Assembly: GCF_003480255.1 (NCBI RefSeq)
Contig: NZ_QUIN01000002.1
Span: 15,107-79,106 of the forward strand
Length of the DNA stretch: 64,000 bases
Direction: 5' to 3'
Source: Erysipelatoclostridium sp. AM42-17
GTDB lineage: Bacteria > Bacillota_I > Bacilli_A > Erysipelotrichales > Coprobacillaceae
In this document: one piece after another, positions 63,931 through 64,000 of the stretch
Layout of the letters: the number at the start of each line of letters is the position of its first letter
How positions within the stretch are numbered: the stretch's first letter is position 1
The notes under the pieces: generated by a model
What the model saw: the letters and a program-made list of their open reading frames with translations, nothing else
Database searches by the model: none
What the model was told of the DNA's origin: nothing
Position numbers and translations under genes: made by a program

Positions 63931-64000
63931 TTCTCTTTTAAGTCATTCCTTTCGAAATCACTCAAAACCGGATAATAGTTCTTTCTTCTCTTTTCAAGCA
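63931..64000 (-). other. 23S-5S rRNA spacer, operon continues beyond the window
   Basis: The minus-strand sequence contains AACTATTATCCGGTTTTGAG, similar to spacers between 23S and 5S genes in Firmicutes. The 23S gene is expected just beyond the window. Confidence 0.7.

Overview
The window is a dense, AT-rich (roughly one third GC by eye) chromosomal segment from a low-GC Gram-positive bacterium. AAGGAGG-type ribosome binding sites, a ylbD-ylbE-ylbF-rsmD-coaD block, CamS next to LigA and PcrA, PyrD/PyrK-type dihydroorotate dehydrogenase, DUF1836, DUF815 and DUF5685 proteins and UPF0223 all point to Bacillota. An anaerobic gut-type member of the Erysipelotrichia (Coprobacillaceae-like) fits best; this is inference. 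MurE carries the DNPR motif of meso-diaminopimelate ligases, which fits such a lineage.

Layout. 1-1.9 kb (-): lspA, rluD and the start of a dCMP deaminase. 1.9-7.3 kb (+): DUF1836 protein and LysR regulator, a terminator, then metF, a stand-alone MetH reactivation protein and metH. 7.4-14.9 kb (-): pepD, a ParB-like small protein, murE, a lipid kinase, a TIM-barrel-like protein, an ABC-F ATPase and a surface protein. 15-17 kb (+): a three-gene cassette (membrane zinc ribbon, DUF5685, J-domain protein with a Cys-rich tail). 17-25.5 kb: mostly (-) single enzymes and membrane proteins. 25.6-33.7 kb (-): rlmD, a membrane protein, camS, ligA, a Cu/Zn-SOD-like gene and pcrA. 33.8-36.9 kb (-): pyrC-pyrK-pyrD behind a leader with a small ORF and a terminator. 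36.9-40.2 kb (-): UPF0223-ftsW-ylbD-ylbE-ylbF-rsmD-coaD. 40.3-49.8 kb: a Cys-rich mini-protein, def, a GH13 enzyme, a PurF homologue without its catalytic Cys, and pyrB-pyrI. 49.9-60.5 kb: DMT transporter, csp, tex, pepV, tRNA-Leu(GAG), metA, dGTPase-like, MATE, nagB. 60.6-61.8 kb: a complete IS30-family element with a 15-bp target duplication. 61.9-63.6 kb: ptsI. The end is the 5S gene and spacer of an rRNA operon on the minus strand.

Functional links. Methionine synthesis is represented by metA (Glu111, acetyl-CoA type), metF, metH and the separate reactivation protein. Five pyrimidine genes lie in two places (pyrC-K-D and pyrB-I). Cell-envelope work is covered by murE, ftsW, lspA and a NlpC/P60-like hydrolase.

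The most notable non-coding signal is the pyrC leader: an extended -10 promoter, a 21-codon ORF ending in a U-rich tract, and an intrinsic terminator starting at its stop codon. It has the layout of the enterobacterial pyrBI UTP-sensing attenuator and shows no obvious PyrR site. Other points of interest are a perfect 22-bp palindrome between divergent genes, an inverted repeat that could hide the def ribosome binding site in read-through RNA, and a Cys-rich mini-gene of 59 codons.
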